Below are positions 49,754 to 57,874 of a stretch of 64,000 bases of DNA, piece by piece. The notes below the pieces were generated by a model. The model saw only the letters and a list, made by a program, of their open reading frames with translations, searched no databases and was not told the DNA's origin. Made by a program: the position numbers and the translations under genes. How positions within the stretch are numbered: the stretch's first letter is position 1; each line of letters opens with the position of its first letter. The stretch comes from F2B08 sp046260445. Its GTDB lineage: Bacteria; Actinomycetota; Actinomycetes; Actinomycetales; Dermatophilaceae. Where the stretch lies: contig JBHEPF010000178.1 in assembly GCA_046260445.1 (NCBI GenBank), forward strand, positions 17,703 through 81,702, written 5' to 3'.

Positions 49754-51186
49754 GCATTGCTCTGTCGATCACCGTCGGCGTCCTCGTCGTCTTCCTCATC
49801 ACCGTCCTCACCGGCTACTTCGTGGCGCAGGAGTTCGCCTTCCTCGCCGTCGACCGCACCAGGCTCAACGCCCGCGCTGCGGGGGGCGGTCCCGAGGCCG
49901 ACAAGGCCTCCCTCGTGCTCGACGTCACGCGGCGCACCTCTTTCATGCTCTCGGGGGCGCAGCTCGGCATCACCGTCACCGGGCTGCTCGTCGGCTATGC
50001 CGCCGAACCCCTCATCGGTGCCGCCTTCGGCGACCTGCTCGACGACACCGTCTCGCGCACCGTCGCGCTCGCCATCGGCGGCATCCTGGCGCTCCTGTTC
50101 TCGACGTTCATCCAGATGCTCTTCGGCGAGCTGTACCCGAAGAACTACGCCATCGCCGAGCCGGACCGGGTCGCCCACTGGCTGGCGCCGTCGACGCGGA
50201 TCTACCTCATGGTGTTCGGGCCGCTCATCTGGGTCTTCGACCGGGCGGCTGAGAGGCTGCTCCGCATCTTCGGTCAGGAGCCGGTCCACGACGTGGAGCA
50301 GGCCGCGAGTGCGGCCGACCTCATCCATGTGGTCACCGAGTCCGCGGAGCAGGGTGAGCTCGACGAGGGGCTGGCCGAGCTGCTCGAGCGGATCATCGAC
50401 TTCCCGCAGCGCGACGTCGAGCACGCGATGATCCCGCGCAGCCGCGTCGACATCCTCCGCGGTGACGACACCGTCGCCCACGCTCGCGACAAGATGACGC
50501 ACGACCACACCCGCTATCCGGTCCTCGACGACGACGAGCGCATCCTCGGGGTGATCCATCTCGTCGACATCCTCAGCCTCGATCCGGAGTCCACCGCGCC
50601 GATCGCGAACCATGTACGCGAGCCCCTGGTCCTCTCCGACGTCACCTCGCTTCCCGAGGCGGCCCGCCAGATGCAGTGGCGCTCCCGTCTGGCCTGCGTC
50701 GTCGACGAGTTCGGGACCTTCACCGGCATCGTGACGATGGAGGACCTCGCCGAGGAGATCGTCGGTGAGATCGAGGACGAGCACGACGGTGAGCCCGACG
50801 CCGGCATCCGGGAGACCCCCGAGGGGTGGGTGATGCCCGCGGACCTGCACCTCGACGAGGTGGAGGAGGCGCTCGACATCGAGCTGCCCCAGGAAGAGAA
50901 GGAGACCATCGGGGGCCTGGTCATCGAGCGGTGCGGTCGGCTGCCGGAGGTCGGGGAGTGCGTCGAGATCGAGCTTCCCATCGACTCCGACGACCTCGTC
51001 GCGCTCGCGACCCCGCCACGCCGGTGGGTCGCCGCCCGGATCCTCGAGCTCGAGAACTTCGTCCCCTCCCGGCTCGTGCTCTCCCTCCACCAGGGGGATC
51101 GCGAGGCCGACCAGGCTGAGGGCGCGCGGTCTCCCCGACCGCATACCAGCGGCTTCGGTGACCGCTCTGGCGGTGAGCGTTCATGA
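49750..51186 (+). CDS. CNNM/HlyC-CorC family membrane protein with CBS pair (first of two)
   Basis: The 478-aa protein has an N-terminal DUF21/CNNM membrane domain (about 1-195). TGYFVAQEFAFLAVDR and SGAQLGITVTGLLVGY are typical. A CBS pair (about 215-345, with HTRYPVLDDDERILGVIHLVDIL) and a CorC_HlyC domain (about 365-455) follow. The family takes part in magnesium or other divalent cation homeostasis. Translation probably depends on a leader peptide whose stop overlaps ATG 49750. The second gene overlaps the stop as ATGA. Confidence 0.93.
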   Translation: MSIALSITVGVLVVFLITVLTGYFVAQEFAFLAVDRTRLNARAAGGGPEADKASLVLDVTRRTSFMLSGAQLGITVTGLLVGYAAEPLIGAAFGDLLDDTVSRTVALAIGGILALLFSTFIQMLFGELYPKNYAIAEPDRVAHWLAPSTRIYLMVFGPLIWVFDRAAERLLRIFGQEPVHDVEQAASAADLIHVVTESAEQGELDEGLAELLERIIDFPQRDVEHAMIPRSRVDILRGDDTVAHARDKMTHDHTRYPVLDDDERILGVIHLVDILSLDPESTAPIANHVREPLVLSDVTSLPEAARQMQWRSRLACVVDEFGTFTGIVTMEDLAEEIVGEIEDEHDGEPDAGIRETPEGWVMPADLHLDEVEEALDIELPQEEKETIGGLVIERCGRLPEVGECVEIELPIDSDDLVALATPPRRWVAARILELENFVPSRLVLSLHQGDREADQAEGARSPRPHTSGFGDRSGGERS

Positions 51187-52202
51187 GGACCCTGCTCATC
51201 ACGGTGGCCCTCATCGCCGGCAGTGCCTTCTTCGTCATGGTCGAGTTCTCGCTCATGGCCTCGCGCCGATACCGGCTGGAGGAGGCGGCGCGCACCTCGA
51301 GGGCCGGCCGTGCCGCCCTGCGCAACGCGAGCGATCTCACGCTCATGCTTGCGGGCGCCCAGCTCGGGATCACCCTCGCCACCCTCGCCCTGGGCGCGTT
51401 CACCAAGCCGGCCGTCAAGGAGTTCTTCACCCCGGTGTTCTCCGCCGTCGGGCTGCCCCCGTCAGGTGCCTCGGCGGTGTCCTTCGTGCTGGCCCTCGCC
51501 ATCGTCACCTTCCTGCACCTCGTCGTCGGCGAGATGGCACCGAAGTCGTTCTCGCTGGCTCATCCCGAGCGCACGGCGATCGTGCTCGCCCTGCCGATGC
51601 GAGGGTTCCTCTGGCTCACCCGCCCCGTCCTCTATGCACTGAACCGGGCCGCGAACTGGCTGGTCCGCAGGAGCGGGGCCACGCCGGCCGACGAGCTGAG
51701 CACCGCCCAGGACGCGGCGAGCCTGCGACACCTCGTCGAGCACTCGGCGAACGTCGGCGCGCTCGCCGTCCACCACCACCGTGGGGTCGTCGGTGCGCTG
51801 GACTTCTCCGAGACCACGCTGGGGGAGATCGCCATCCCGGACGAGGGCATCGTCTGGGTGCCCGTCGAGGCCACCGTCGCCGACGTCCAGGCCGCCACCG
51901 TCGCCTCGGGGCACCTGCGGATCCTCGTCATGGCCGGTGACCGGATCACCGGCGTCGTCCACGTGCGGGACACCATGGACGCCGACCTCGCCCAGGAGAT
52001 CGACAACTTCGTCCGGCGCGTCCTCGTCCTCGACGCGCGCACGACGGTCTACGAAGCACTCGCCCGGATGCAGCGCCAGCGCACCCACGTCGCCGTGGTC
52101 ACCCAGGGCGGGACGCGGCTCGGCATGGTCACGATGCAGGACGTGCTTCCCCAGGTGCTGCCCAAGGCGCGCGTCTTCCCCGATGAGGCGACCTTCGCCT
52201 GA
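51183..52202 (+). CDS. CNNM-family membrane protein with CBS pair (second of two)
   Basis: The 339-aa protein has a DUF21 domain (about 1-190, FFVMVEFSLMASRRYRLEE and AGAQLGITLATLALG) and a shorter CBS pair (about 205-325, ending VAVVTQGGTRLGMVTMQDVL). It lacks the C-terminal CorC_HlyC domain of its neighbour. Tandem, overlapping pairs like this occur in mycobacteria (Rv1842c-Rv1841c type) and may act as heterodimers. ATG at 51183 overlaps the upstream stop. Confidence 0.92.
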   Translation: MRTLLITVALIAGSAFFVMVEFSLMASRRYRLEEAARTSRAGRAALRNASDLTLMLAGAQLGITLATLALGAFTKPAVKEFFTPVFSAVGLPPSGASAVSFVLALAIVTFLHLVVGEMAPKSFSLAHPERTAIVLALPMRGFLWLTRPVLYALNRAANWLVRRSGATPADELSTAQDAASLRHLVEHSANVGALAVHHHRGVVGALDFSETTLGEIAIPDEGIVWVPVEATVADVQAATVASGHLRILVMAGDRITGVVHVRDTMDADLAQEIDNFVRRVLVLDARTTVYEALARMQRQRTHVAVVTQGGTRLGMVTMQDVLPQVLPKARVFPDEATFA

Positions 52203-52228
52203 CCCTCAGGGCCGGCCCGAGCTGGGAG

Positions 52229-52276
52229 CTGTCATGCGGATCGCGCGCCATAGCGCGCTTCGTGCATGACGACCTC
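52229..52276. repeat. Palindromic element, GTTGTCATGC family, copy at the 3' end of the DUF559 gene
   Basis: On the plus strand GTCATGCGGATCGCGCGC and AGCGCGCTTCGTGCATGAC form the two arms. It is nearly identical to the copy at 53251-53306, in the same orientation, and shares the outer GTCATGC/GCATGAC and inner GCGCGC with the perfect copy at 40992-41037. It overlaps the last about 15 codons and stop of the DUF559 gene, so the gene now ends inside the repeat. Confidence 0.85.
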
Positions 52277-53196
52277 GCATGCTCGGTAGGCCTCCTCCAC
52301 CTGGTCGAGGAAGTCCTCGGGCTGGAGGCGCAGCCCCAGGACGGGAATGCGCAGGACGAGGGCGCCCTCGATCGTCACGGCGTTCTGTCGCAGGGCATCG
52401 TCGACGGGATGCAGCGCCAGCGCGTGGTGTCCACCGTCGATCTCGACGACGAGCCCGAGGTCCTCCCACGCGACATCGAGGTAGATGCGGCCGCTCGGCA
52501 GCTGCCGGACGATCTGGCGGGACGGCGGCGGGAGGCCGCGGCTGCGACAGAGGAGCGCGAAGTCGAGCTCGCCGAGTGACTGCACGCCTTCGCAGAGGTC
52601 GCGCACGACCGCCGTGATAGGGCGCGCCGTCGGGTGCGGGTTACCACACCGAGTGCGTCGACGAGCCGTGGAGCATGGACGAGCCGCTGCTGGACGACCA
52701 GGCAGAGGATGAGAGCCGCCTGCCGGTCGCTCACGGCCCACTGAGCCGCGCGGATGGCGGCTGCCTCGGGCTTCGTGCGGCGGATCCCGGCCTCGATGAC
52801 CGGGCCGAGGTCCCGGCGCCGGTGAAGGCCGACTCCGTCGAGCACCCGTCCCCGACTCGTGGCGGGCAGGGCGACGTCGATGTGCTCTGCGGTGAAGCCC
52901 CGGAGCCCTGCCACGATGAGGGCGCTCACGCCATCGAGAGCCGCGCCCGACCCGCTCTCCCACACCGCATGCTGCAGCCTAGCCCGCTCCGTGAGGGGAG
53001 AGCCGACGGCGATGCCGACCGTGTGCCGCCCGAGCACGGACCATCGTCCGGCCCCGACCTCCGTGCGGACGTCGGCGCGCGAGATGCCGACCGCCCGCAG
53101 GCCATTCCGGTGGGCGATGCCGTCGTGGGCCGCCGCGACGTGTGCAGCGCGGCGCGCCCGGTCGGCACGCGGCAGACGTCGGCGACTCTCACGCAT
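52232..53196 (-). pseudogene. DUF559 endonuclease-like protein, frameshifted
   Basis: The N-terminal part from ATG 53196 (MRESRRRLPRADRARRAAHV, then HRNGLRAVGISRADVRTEVG) is the winged-helix region of the AbiEi-like/DUF559 family. It stays open to the stretch near 52640. The C-terminal nuclease-like domain is one frame over (VVRDLCEGVQSLGELDFALL, then LGLVVEIDGGHHALALHPVD with the EIDG-H motif) and continues to 52232. A single missing base around 52610-52640 would join them into about 320 aa. Either a recent inactivation or a sequencing error is possible. The gene lies between two direct copies of a palindromic repeat. Confidence 0.8.
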
Positions 53197-53250
53197 ACCA
53201 TCCAACGATGGTGGAGACGATAGTCGCGGCTGCGAACTTATCCACACCGG

Positions 53251-53306
53251 GGAGAGCTGCCATGCGGATCGCGCGCCATATCGCGCGCTCGGCATGACAA
53301 CCTCGC
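53251..53306. repeat. Palindromic element, GTTGTCATGC family, copy upstream of the DUF559 gene
   Basis: CCATGCGGATCGCGCGCCAT continues to TATCGCGCGCTCGGCATGACAACC; arms mirror each other with few mismatches. The block GAGCTG-N-CATGCGGATCGCGCGCCATA is shared with 52229-52276, making a direct repeat about 1,020 bp apart around the DUF559 gene. It ends 28 bp before the TAGCCT promoter box of zwf. Confidence 0.85.
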
Positions 53307-53346
53307 GGAACGAGGGTCTGCGGACGCGCTCGGCTAGCCTCGACAG

Positions 53347-54792
53347 GTGAGCGCACCCACGTCAGCGAAGAAGACAGCGAAGAAGAAGCCCGACTCCGGC
53401 AGGTCGACCACCAGCGGCCGTCGCCGGAAGACCTCGAGCCCCGAGCGCACGCTCGTCATCCTCGGCGCCTCCGGTGACCTCACCAGTAGGCTCCTCCTCC
53501 CCGGGCTCGCGACGCTCCTGCACAACGAGCCCGAACGGCGGGTGCGTGTCATCGGAGCGGCCATGGAGGACTTCACCCAGGCGCAGTGGACGAAGCGGGT
53601 CCGCGCCTCGCTCACCGGCGCCAAGGTGGAGGCCGAGGTGCGGGACAGGATCCTCGGGAGCACGGCATACCGGAAGGTCAACGTCCTCGACGCACACGCG
53701 CTCGGCGAGCTGCTCGAGGACCTGCCTGCGGAATCGGTCCTCTACTTCGCCCTGCCCCCGCAGGTGACGATCAAGGCGTGCGAGCTGTTGGCGACCATGG
53801 ACGTGCCGAAGGGACTGAAGCTGGCGTTGGAGAAGCCGTTCGGCTTCGACAAGGCGAGCGCCGCGAAGTTCAACCGGCTGCTCGCGCGGATCGTGCCCGA
53901 GGCGCAGACGTTCCGGATCGACCACTTCCTCGGCAAGTCGGCGGTGCTCAACCTGCTCGGCCTGCGCTTCGGCAACCGGATCTTCGAGCCGGTCTGGAAC
54001 AACGTCAACATCAGCCACGTGGACATCGTCGCCGACGAGACTCTCGCGCTCGAGGGTCGCGCGGGCTACTACGACGGCGCCGGCGCGCTCGAGGACATGA
54101 TCCAGAGTCACCTGCTTCTCATCATGGCGATGGTCGCGATGGAGGAGATCGCGAGCATCGACGAGGTCGAGCTGCGCGACCTCATGGCGCACGCGCTGCG
54201 GGCGACGCGTCTGATGGGCTCGCCGAAGGAGGCCTCGCGGCGGGCTCGCTACACGGAGGGCAAGATCGGCCGCCGCACGATCCCCTCGTATGTCGACGAG
54301 CCCGGTGTCGACGCCGACCGCGGCACCGAGACGCTCGCCGAGATCACGGTGGAGATCCGGAACTCGCGGTGGGCCGGCGTGCCGTTCCGGCTGCGCAGCG
54401 GCAAGGCGCTCTGCTCGGACCGCCGTGGGATCTATCTCCATTTCAAGCCGATCGCGCACGACCTCGGCGGCCTGGCCAACACCGCGACGCCGAACGTGCT
54501 CAAGCTCGGGATGTCGCCGGAGACGGTCGAGCTGGGCGTCGTGACCAACGGTGCCGGCGACATGTTCGCGCTCGAGGACACGACGCTCGCTGCGACGATC
54601 GGGGACAGTCACGTCCGCCCCTACGGCGAGATCCTCGCGGGCATCCTCGACGGGAACCCGCTGCTCTCCGTCCGCGGCGACATCACCGAGGAGTGCTGGC
54701 GGATCGTCGCTCCGGTCCTCAAGGCCTGGGCGGCCGACGAGGTCCCCCTCCAGACGTATCCCGCCGGCAGCACCGGGCCACGCGGTTGGTAG
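53347..54792 (+). CDS. zwf: Glucose-6-phosphate 1-dehydrogenase
   Basis: Oxidises glucose-6-phosphate and makes NADPH, entering the pentose phosphate pathway. The 481-aa protein has the cofactor motif ILGASGDLTSRLLLPGL (38-54), EKPFGFD (162-168) and the active-site RIDHFLGKSAV (190-200). A basic N-terminal tail of about 33 residues (AKKTAKKK) precedes the fold. GTG at 53347 is 6 nt after TAGCCT (53335-53340), so the transcript looks leaderless. It is not next to tal, opcA or pgl, as it often is elsewhere, and may be a second zwf copy. Confidence 0.95.
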   Translation: MSAPTSAKKTAKKKPDSGRSTTSGRRRKTSSPERTLVILGASGDLTSRLLLPGLATLLHNEPERRVRVIGAAMEDFTQAQWTKRVRASLTGAKVEAEVRDRILGSTAYRKVNVLDAHALGELLEDLPAESVLYFALPPQVTIKACELLATMDVPKGLKLALEKPFGFDKASAAKFNRLLARIVPEAQTFRIDHFLGKSAVLNLLGLRFGNRIFEPVWNNVNISHVDIVADETLALEGRAGYYDGAGALEDMIQSHLLLIMAMVAMEEIASIDEVELRDLMAHALRATRLMGSPKEASRRARYTEGKIGRRTIPSYVDEPGVDADRGTETLAEITVEIRNSRWAGVPFRLRSGKALCSDRRGIYLHFKPIAHDLGGLANTATPNVLKLGMSPETVELGVVTNGAGDMFALEDTTLAATIGDSHVRPYGEILAGILDGNPLLSVRGDITEECWRIVAPVLKAWAADEVPLQTYPAGSTGPRGW

Positions 54793-54861
54793 GTCCGGTG
54801 GGCGGCTCCAGGGTGCGATAACGGTTTAGGTCGCGCTCGGGCCGCCCGGTAGCCTGGCGCC

Positions 54862-56268
54862 ATGGCCGCCCCCACCTCCACCGTCGAAGCCGTCGTCTCC
54901 CTCGCCAAACGCCGAGGGTTCGTCTTCCCGTGCGGTGAGATCTACGGCGGCACGCGGTCGGCGTGGGACTACGGTCCGCTCGGTGTCGAGCTCAAGGAGA
55001 ATATCAAGCGTCAGTGGTGGAAGGCCATGGTCCACGGGCGTGAGGACGTCGTCGGTCTCGACTCCTCGATCATCCTGCCGCGCCAGACCTGGGTCGCCTC
55101 GGGCCACGTCGGCACGTTCTCCGACCCGCTCACCGAGTGCCAGAGCTGTCACAAGCGGCACCGCGCCGACCACCTCCAGGAGGCGGCGGCGGAACGGCTC
55201 GCCAGGAAGGGCAAGGACGTCCAGCCTGACGACGTCCCGCTCACCGACATCGCCTGCCCGGACTGTGGCACCCGCGGTCGGTGGACCGAGCCACGCGAGT
55301 TCCACATGATGCTCAAGACCCACCTCGGCGTCATCGAGGACGACTCCGGCCTGCACTACCTCCGCCCGGAGACGGCTCAGGGCATCTTCATCAACTACAA
55401 GAACGTCGAGCAGGCGGCGCGCAAGAAGCCGCCGTTCGGCATCGCCCAGGTGGGCAAGTCGTTCCGCAACGAGATCACCCCGGGCAACTTCATCTTCCGC
55501 ACCCGCGAGTTCGAGCAGATGGAGATGGAGTTCTTCGTCCCACCGGGCAGCGACGACGAGTGGCACCAGTACTGGATCGACGAGCGGACCCGCTGGTACG
55601 TCGACCTCGGCATCCGCGCGGAGAACCTGCGCCACTACGAGCACCCGCAGGACAAGCTCTCCCACTACAGCAAGCGCACGGTCGACATTGAGTACCGCTT
55701 CAACTTCACCGGGAGCGAGTGGGGCGAGCTCGAGGGGGTCGCGAACCGGACCGACTTCGACCTCACCCAGCACACCGAGCACTCCGGCACCGACCTGTCG
55801 TTCTTCGACCAGACCACCGGCGAGCGCTATGTGCCCTACGTCATCGAGCCGGCGGCCGGCCTGTCCCGGTCGCTCATGACCTTCCTCGTCGATGCGTATG
55901 CGGAGGACGAGGCCCCGAACACCAAGGGCGGGGTCGACAAGCGGGTCGTGCTCAAGCTCGACCGCCGCCTGGCGCCGTTCAAGGCCGCGGTCCTGCCGCT
56001 GTCCCGGAACACCGACCTCTCGCCCAAGGCACGAGACCTCGCGGCCCGGCTGCGGCGCAGCTGGAACGTCGACTTCGACGACGCGCAGGCGATCGGCCGT
56101 CGCTACCGCCGTCACGACGAGATCGGCACGCCGTTCTGCATCACCGTCGACTTCGACACTCTCGAGGACGACGCGGTGACGGTCCGCGAGCGCGACACCA
56201 TGGCCCAGGAGCGGATCTCGATCGACCAGGTCGAGGGCTACCTCGCCCAGCACCTCATCGGCTGCTGA
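54862..56268 (+). CDS. glyS: Glycyl-tRNA synthetase
   Basis: The 468-aa class II synthetase is of the single-chain alpha2 type. KRRGFVFPCGEIYGGTRSAWDYGPLG near the start, CPDCGTRG, the motif LRPETAQGIFINYKNV (about 171-186) and FRNEITPGNFIFRTREFEQM (motif 2, about 203-222) are diagnostic. The anticodon-binding domain occupies about 365-465. ATG at 54862 is 6 nt after TAGCCT (54850-54855), a leaderless start. Essential gene. Confidence 0.97.
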   Translation: MAAPTSTVEAVVSLAKRRGFVFPCGEIYGGTRSAWDYGPLGVELKENIKRQWWKAMVHGREDVVGLDSSIILPRQTWVASGHVGTFSDPLTECQSCHKRHRADHLQEAAAERLARKGKDVQPDDVPLTDIACPDCGTRGRWTEPREFHMMLKTHLGVIEDDSGLHYLRPETAQGIFINYKNVEQAARKKPPFGIAQVGKSFRNEITPGNFIFRTREFEQMEMEFFVPPGSDDEWHQYWIDERTRWYVDLGIRAENLRHYEHPQDKLSHYSKRTVDIEYRFNFTGSEWGELEGVANRTDFDLTQHTEHSGTDLSFFDQTTGERYVPYVIEPAAGLSRSLMTFLVDAYAEDEAPNTKGGVDKRVVLKLDRRLAPFKAAVLPLSRNTDLSPKARDLAARLRRSWNVDFDDAQAIGRRYRRHDEIGTPFCITVDFDTLEDDAVTVRERDTMAQERISIDQVEGYLAQHLIGC

Positions 56269-56293
56269 CCGCACGGCACCACCTCCCACGGGA

Positions 56294-56332
56294 GGCGCAT
56301 CATGATGCACCACGCTGATGCTAAGATGCGCC
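56294..56332 (+). promoter_or_regulatory. VapBC operator/promoter
   Basis: GCATCATGATGC at 56297-56308 is a perfect palindrome. GGCGCATC (56294-56301) is mirrored by GATGCGCC (56325-56332) just before the antitoxin ATG. TAAGAT (56322-56327) between them is a likely -10. The layout fits autorepression by the antitoxin. Confidence 0.65.
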
Positions 56333-56587
56333 ATGCGCACGACCGTCAGTATCAGTGACGATCTCCTCCGGCGCGCCAAGGCTCGGGCTGCTGCCACGAA
56401 CCGGAGCCTGGGTGATGTCGTCGACGATGCGCTCAGGGTCCATCTCCTCGACCGTGTCACCGACTCACCGCCAGTCGAGCTGCCCACCTTCGGCGGAAGC
56501 GGCCTCATGCCGGGGGTCGACCTGGAGGACAAGGACGCTCTCGCGGCACTCCTCGAGGATGAGGACGCAGCCCGTGCTGCTGGCTGA
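56333..56587 (+). CDS. vapB: VapB-type antitoxin (ribbon-helix-helix)
   Basis: The 84-aa protein has MRTTVSISDDLLRRAKARAA and GDVVDDALR as a ribbon-helix-helix DNA-binding region (about 1-45). The acidic C-terminal tail (DLEDKDALAALLEDEDAA) should bind and neutralise the toxin. It probably represses its own promoter through the palindromes just upstream. The toxin gene overlaps its 3' end. Confidence 0.88.
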   Translation: MRTTVSISDDLLRRAKARAAATNRSLGDVVDDALRVHLLDRVTDSPPVELPTFGGSGLMPGVDLEDKDALAALLEDEDAARAAG

Positions 56588-57011
56588 CGTCAACGCCTTC
56601 ATCTATGCCCATCGGCTCGAGAGTCCCCGTGCGGAGGAGCATCGAGCCTGGCTCACGTCGGCCCTCGAGGGGCCGGAACCGTTCGGGGTGAGCGAGCTGG
56701 TGCTCTCCTCGTTCCTTCGCATCGTGACCAACCACCGGATCTATCGCGAGCCCACACCGCCGCCGGTGGCGCTGGAGTTCTGTCAGGCCGTCCTGCGGGC
56801 ACCCGCGAGCGTTGCCGTGCGTCCGGGGTCGCGGCACTGGGACATCTTCGCCGGACTGGTCGACACGGTCGGTGCCCGCGCCAACACCGTTCCGGATGCC
56901 TATCTTGCAGCATTGGCGATCGAGCACGGCGCCACCTGGGTGACGACGGACCGTGGCTTCGCCCGCTTCCCGGGCCTGCGGTGGCGGTCGCCCCTCGGCG
57001 CGAGCTCCTGA
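56559..57011 (+). CDS. vapC: VapC-type PIN-domain toxin
   Basis: PIN ribonucleases cleave tRNA or other RNA when freed from VapB. ATG at 56559 gives 150 aa; GTG at 56574 (145 aa) is the alternative. Acidic active-site residues are in LLADVNAFIYAHR, GVSELVLSSF, VPDAYLAALA and VTTDRGFARF, and RWRSPL near the end is typical of VapC. Overlap with vapB (28 or 14 bp) implies coupled translation. The target cannot be predicted. Confidence 0.9.
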   Translation: MRTQPVLLADVNAFIYAHRLESPRAEEHRAWLTSALEGPEPFGVSELVLSSFLRIVTNHRIYREPTPPPVALEFCQAVLRAPASVAVRPGSRHWDIFAGLVDTVGARANTVPDAYLAALAIEHGATWVTTDRGFARFPGLRWRSPLGASS

Positions 57012-57019
57012 CGCCTGGG

Positions 57020-57078
57020 GCCGACACCGAGCCGACACCGAGCCGACACCGAGCCGGCAGCCGGGTCAGCCGGGTCAG
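57020..57078. repeat. Short tandem repeats
   Basis: GCCGACACCGA is repeated three times (57020-57052), followed by CCGGGTCAG twice (57061-57078). They fill the gap between the convergent vapC and endonuclease IV genes and touch the latter's stop codon. Slippage-prone; no other role is seen. Confidence 0.85.
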
Positions 57079-57869
57079 ACGTGCTCGCGGAGCCAGGCGA
57101 TGTCCGCGGACTGACCCTCGACCCCACCGGGTGTCTCGACGACGACCGGAGCGTCTGCAGCCCCGACCACCGCTGCGAGCGCGTCCCCGTCGATCGTCCC
57201 GGACCCGAAGTTCGTATGCCGGTCGGCACCTGAGTCGAAGGAGTCCCGGCTGTCGTTGGCGTGCACGAGGTCGACCCGTCCGGTGACCGCGCGGATCCGG
57301 TCGACGACGTCGGTGAGGTCCGCGCCGCCCGCCCAGGCGTGACAGGTGTCGAGGCAGAAGCCGACCGTGTCTCCTCCGGAAGCCGACCCGATCGCGTCCC
57401 ACAGCCGGGCGATCGCCTCGATCCGGCGCGCCATCGCGTTGTCGCCGCCGGCTGTGTTCTCGATGAGCAGTGGCACCGGCATCTCGAGCCCGTCGACGCA
57501 CTTGCGCCAGTTGTCGAACCCCACCCCTGCGTCCTCCTCGACCCCGAGGTGGCCGCCGTGGACGATGAGACCCTTGGCGCCGATCTCGGCGGCGGCCAGG
57601 AGGTGCTGTTGGAGCAGCTTGCGTCCCGGGATGCGGATCCGGTTGTTCGTCGAGGCGACGTTGATCGGATACGGCGCGTGCACATACAGGTCGATGCCGG
57701 CGTCCTCGGAGTCGGCCTTGAGTGCAGCGGCGCCCGCCGCATACTCGACGACGGGACCCTTGTAGGACTGCGGGTCGCCGAGGAAGAACTGCGAGAGGGT
57801 CGCGCCCCGCTCGCGGGCCGCCGAGATGGGGTCGGAGCCGTCGACATGGCCACCGATGTGCAGAGTCAT
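57075..57869 (-). CDS. nfo: Endonuclease IV (AP endonuclease)
   Basis: Cuts DNA at abasic sites during base-excision repair. The 264-aa protein has a xylose-isomerase-like TIM barrel with metal ligands in VHGGHLGVEEDAG, LLIENTAGG, CLDTCHAWAGG, HANDSRDSFDSGADRH and the late VVETPGG. Length is close to the family's 270-285. ATG at 57869 is 7 nt after TACCCT, part of a GCATACCCT sequence, so it looks leaderless. It is convergent with vapC and 5 bp downstream of the MFS gene, with which it may be co-transcribed. Confidence 0.93.
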   Translation of the reverse strand: MTLHIGGHVDGSDPISAARERGATLSQFFLGDPQSYKGPVVEYAAGAAALKADSEDAGIDLYVHAPYPINVASTNNRIRIPGRKLLQQHLLAAAEIGAKGLIVHGGHLGVEEDAGVGFDNWRKCVDGLEMPVPLLIENTAGGDNAMARRIEAIARLWDAIGSASGGDTVGFCLDTCHAWAGGADLTDVVDRIRAVTGRVDLVHANDSRDSFDSGADRHTNFGSGTIDGDALAAVVGAADAPVVVETPGGVEGQSADIAWLREHV

Positions 57870-57874
57870 GCCAG

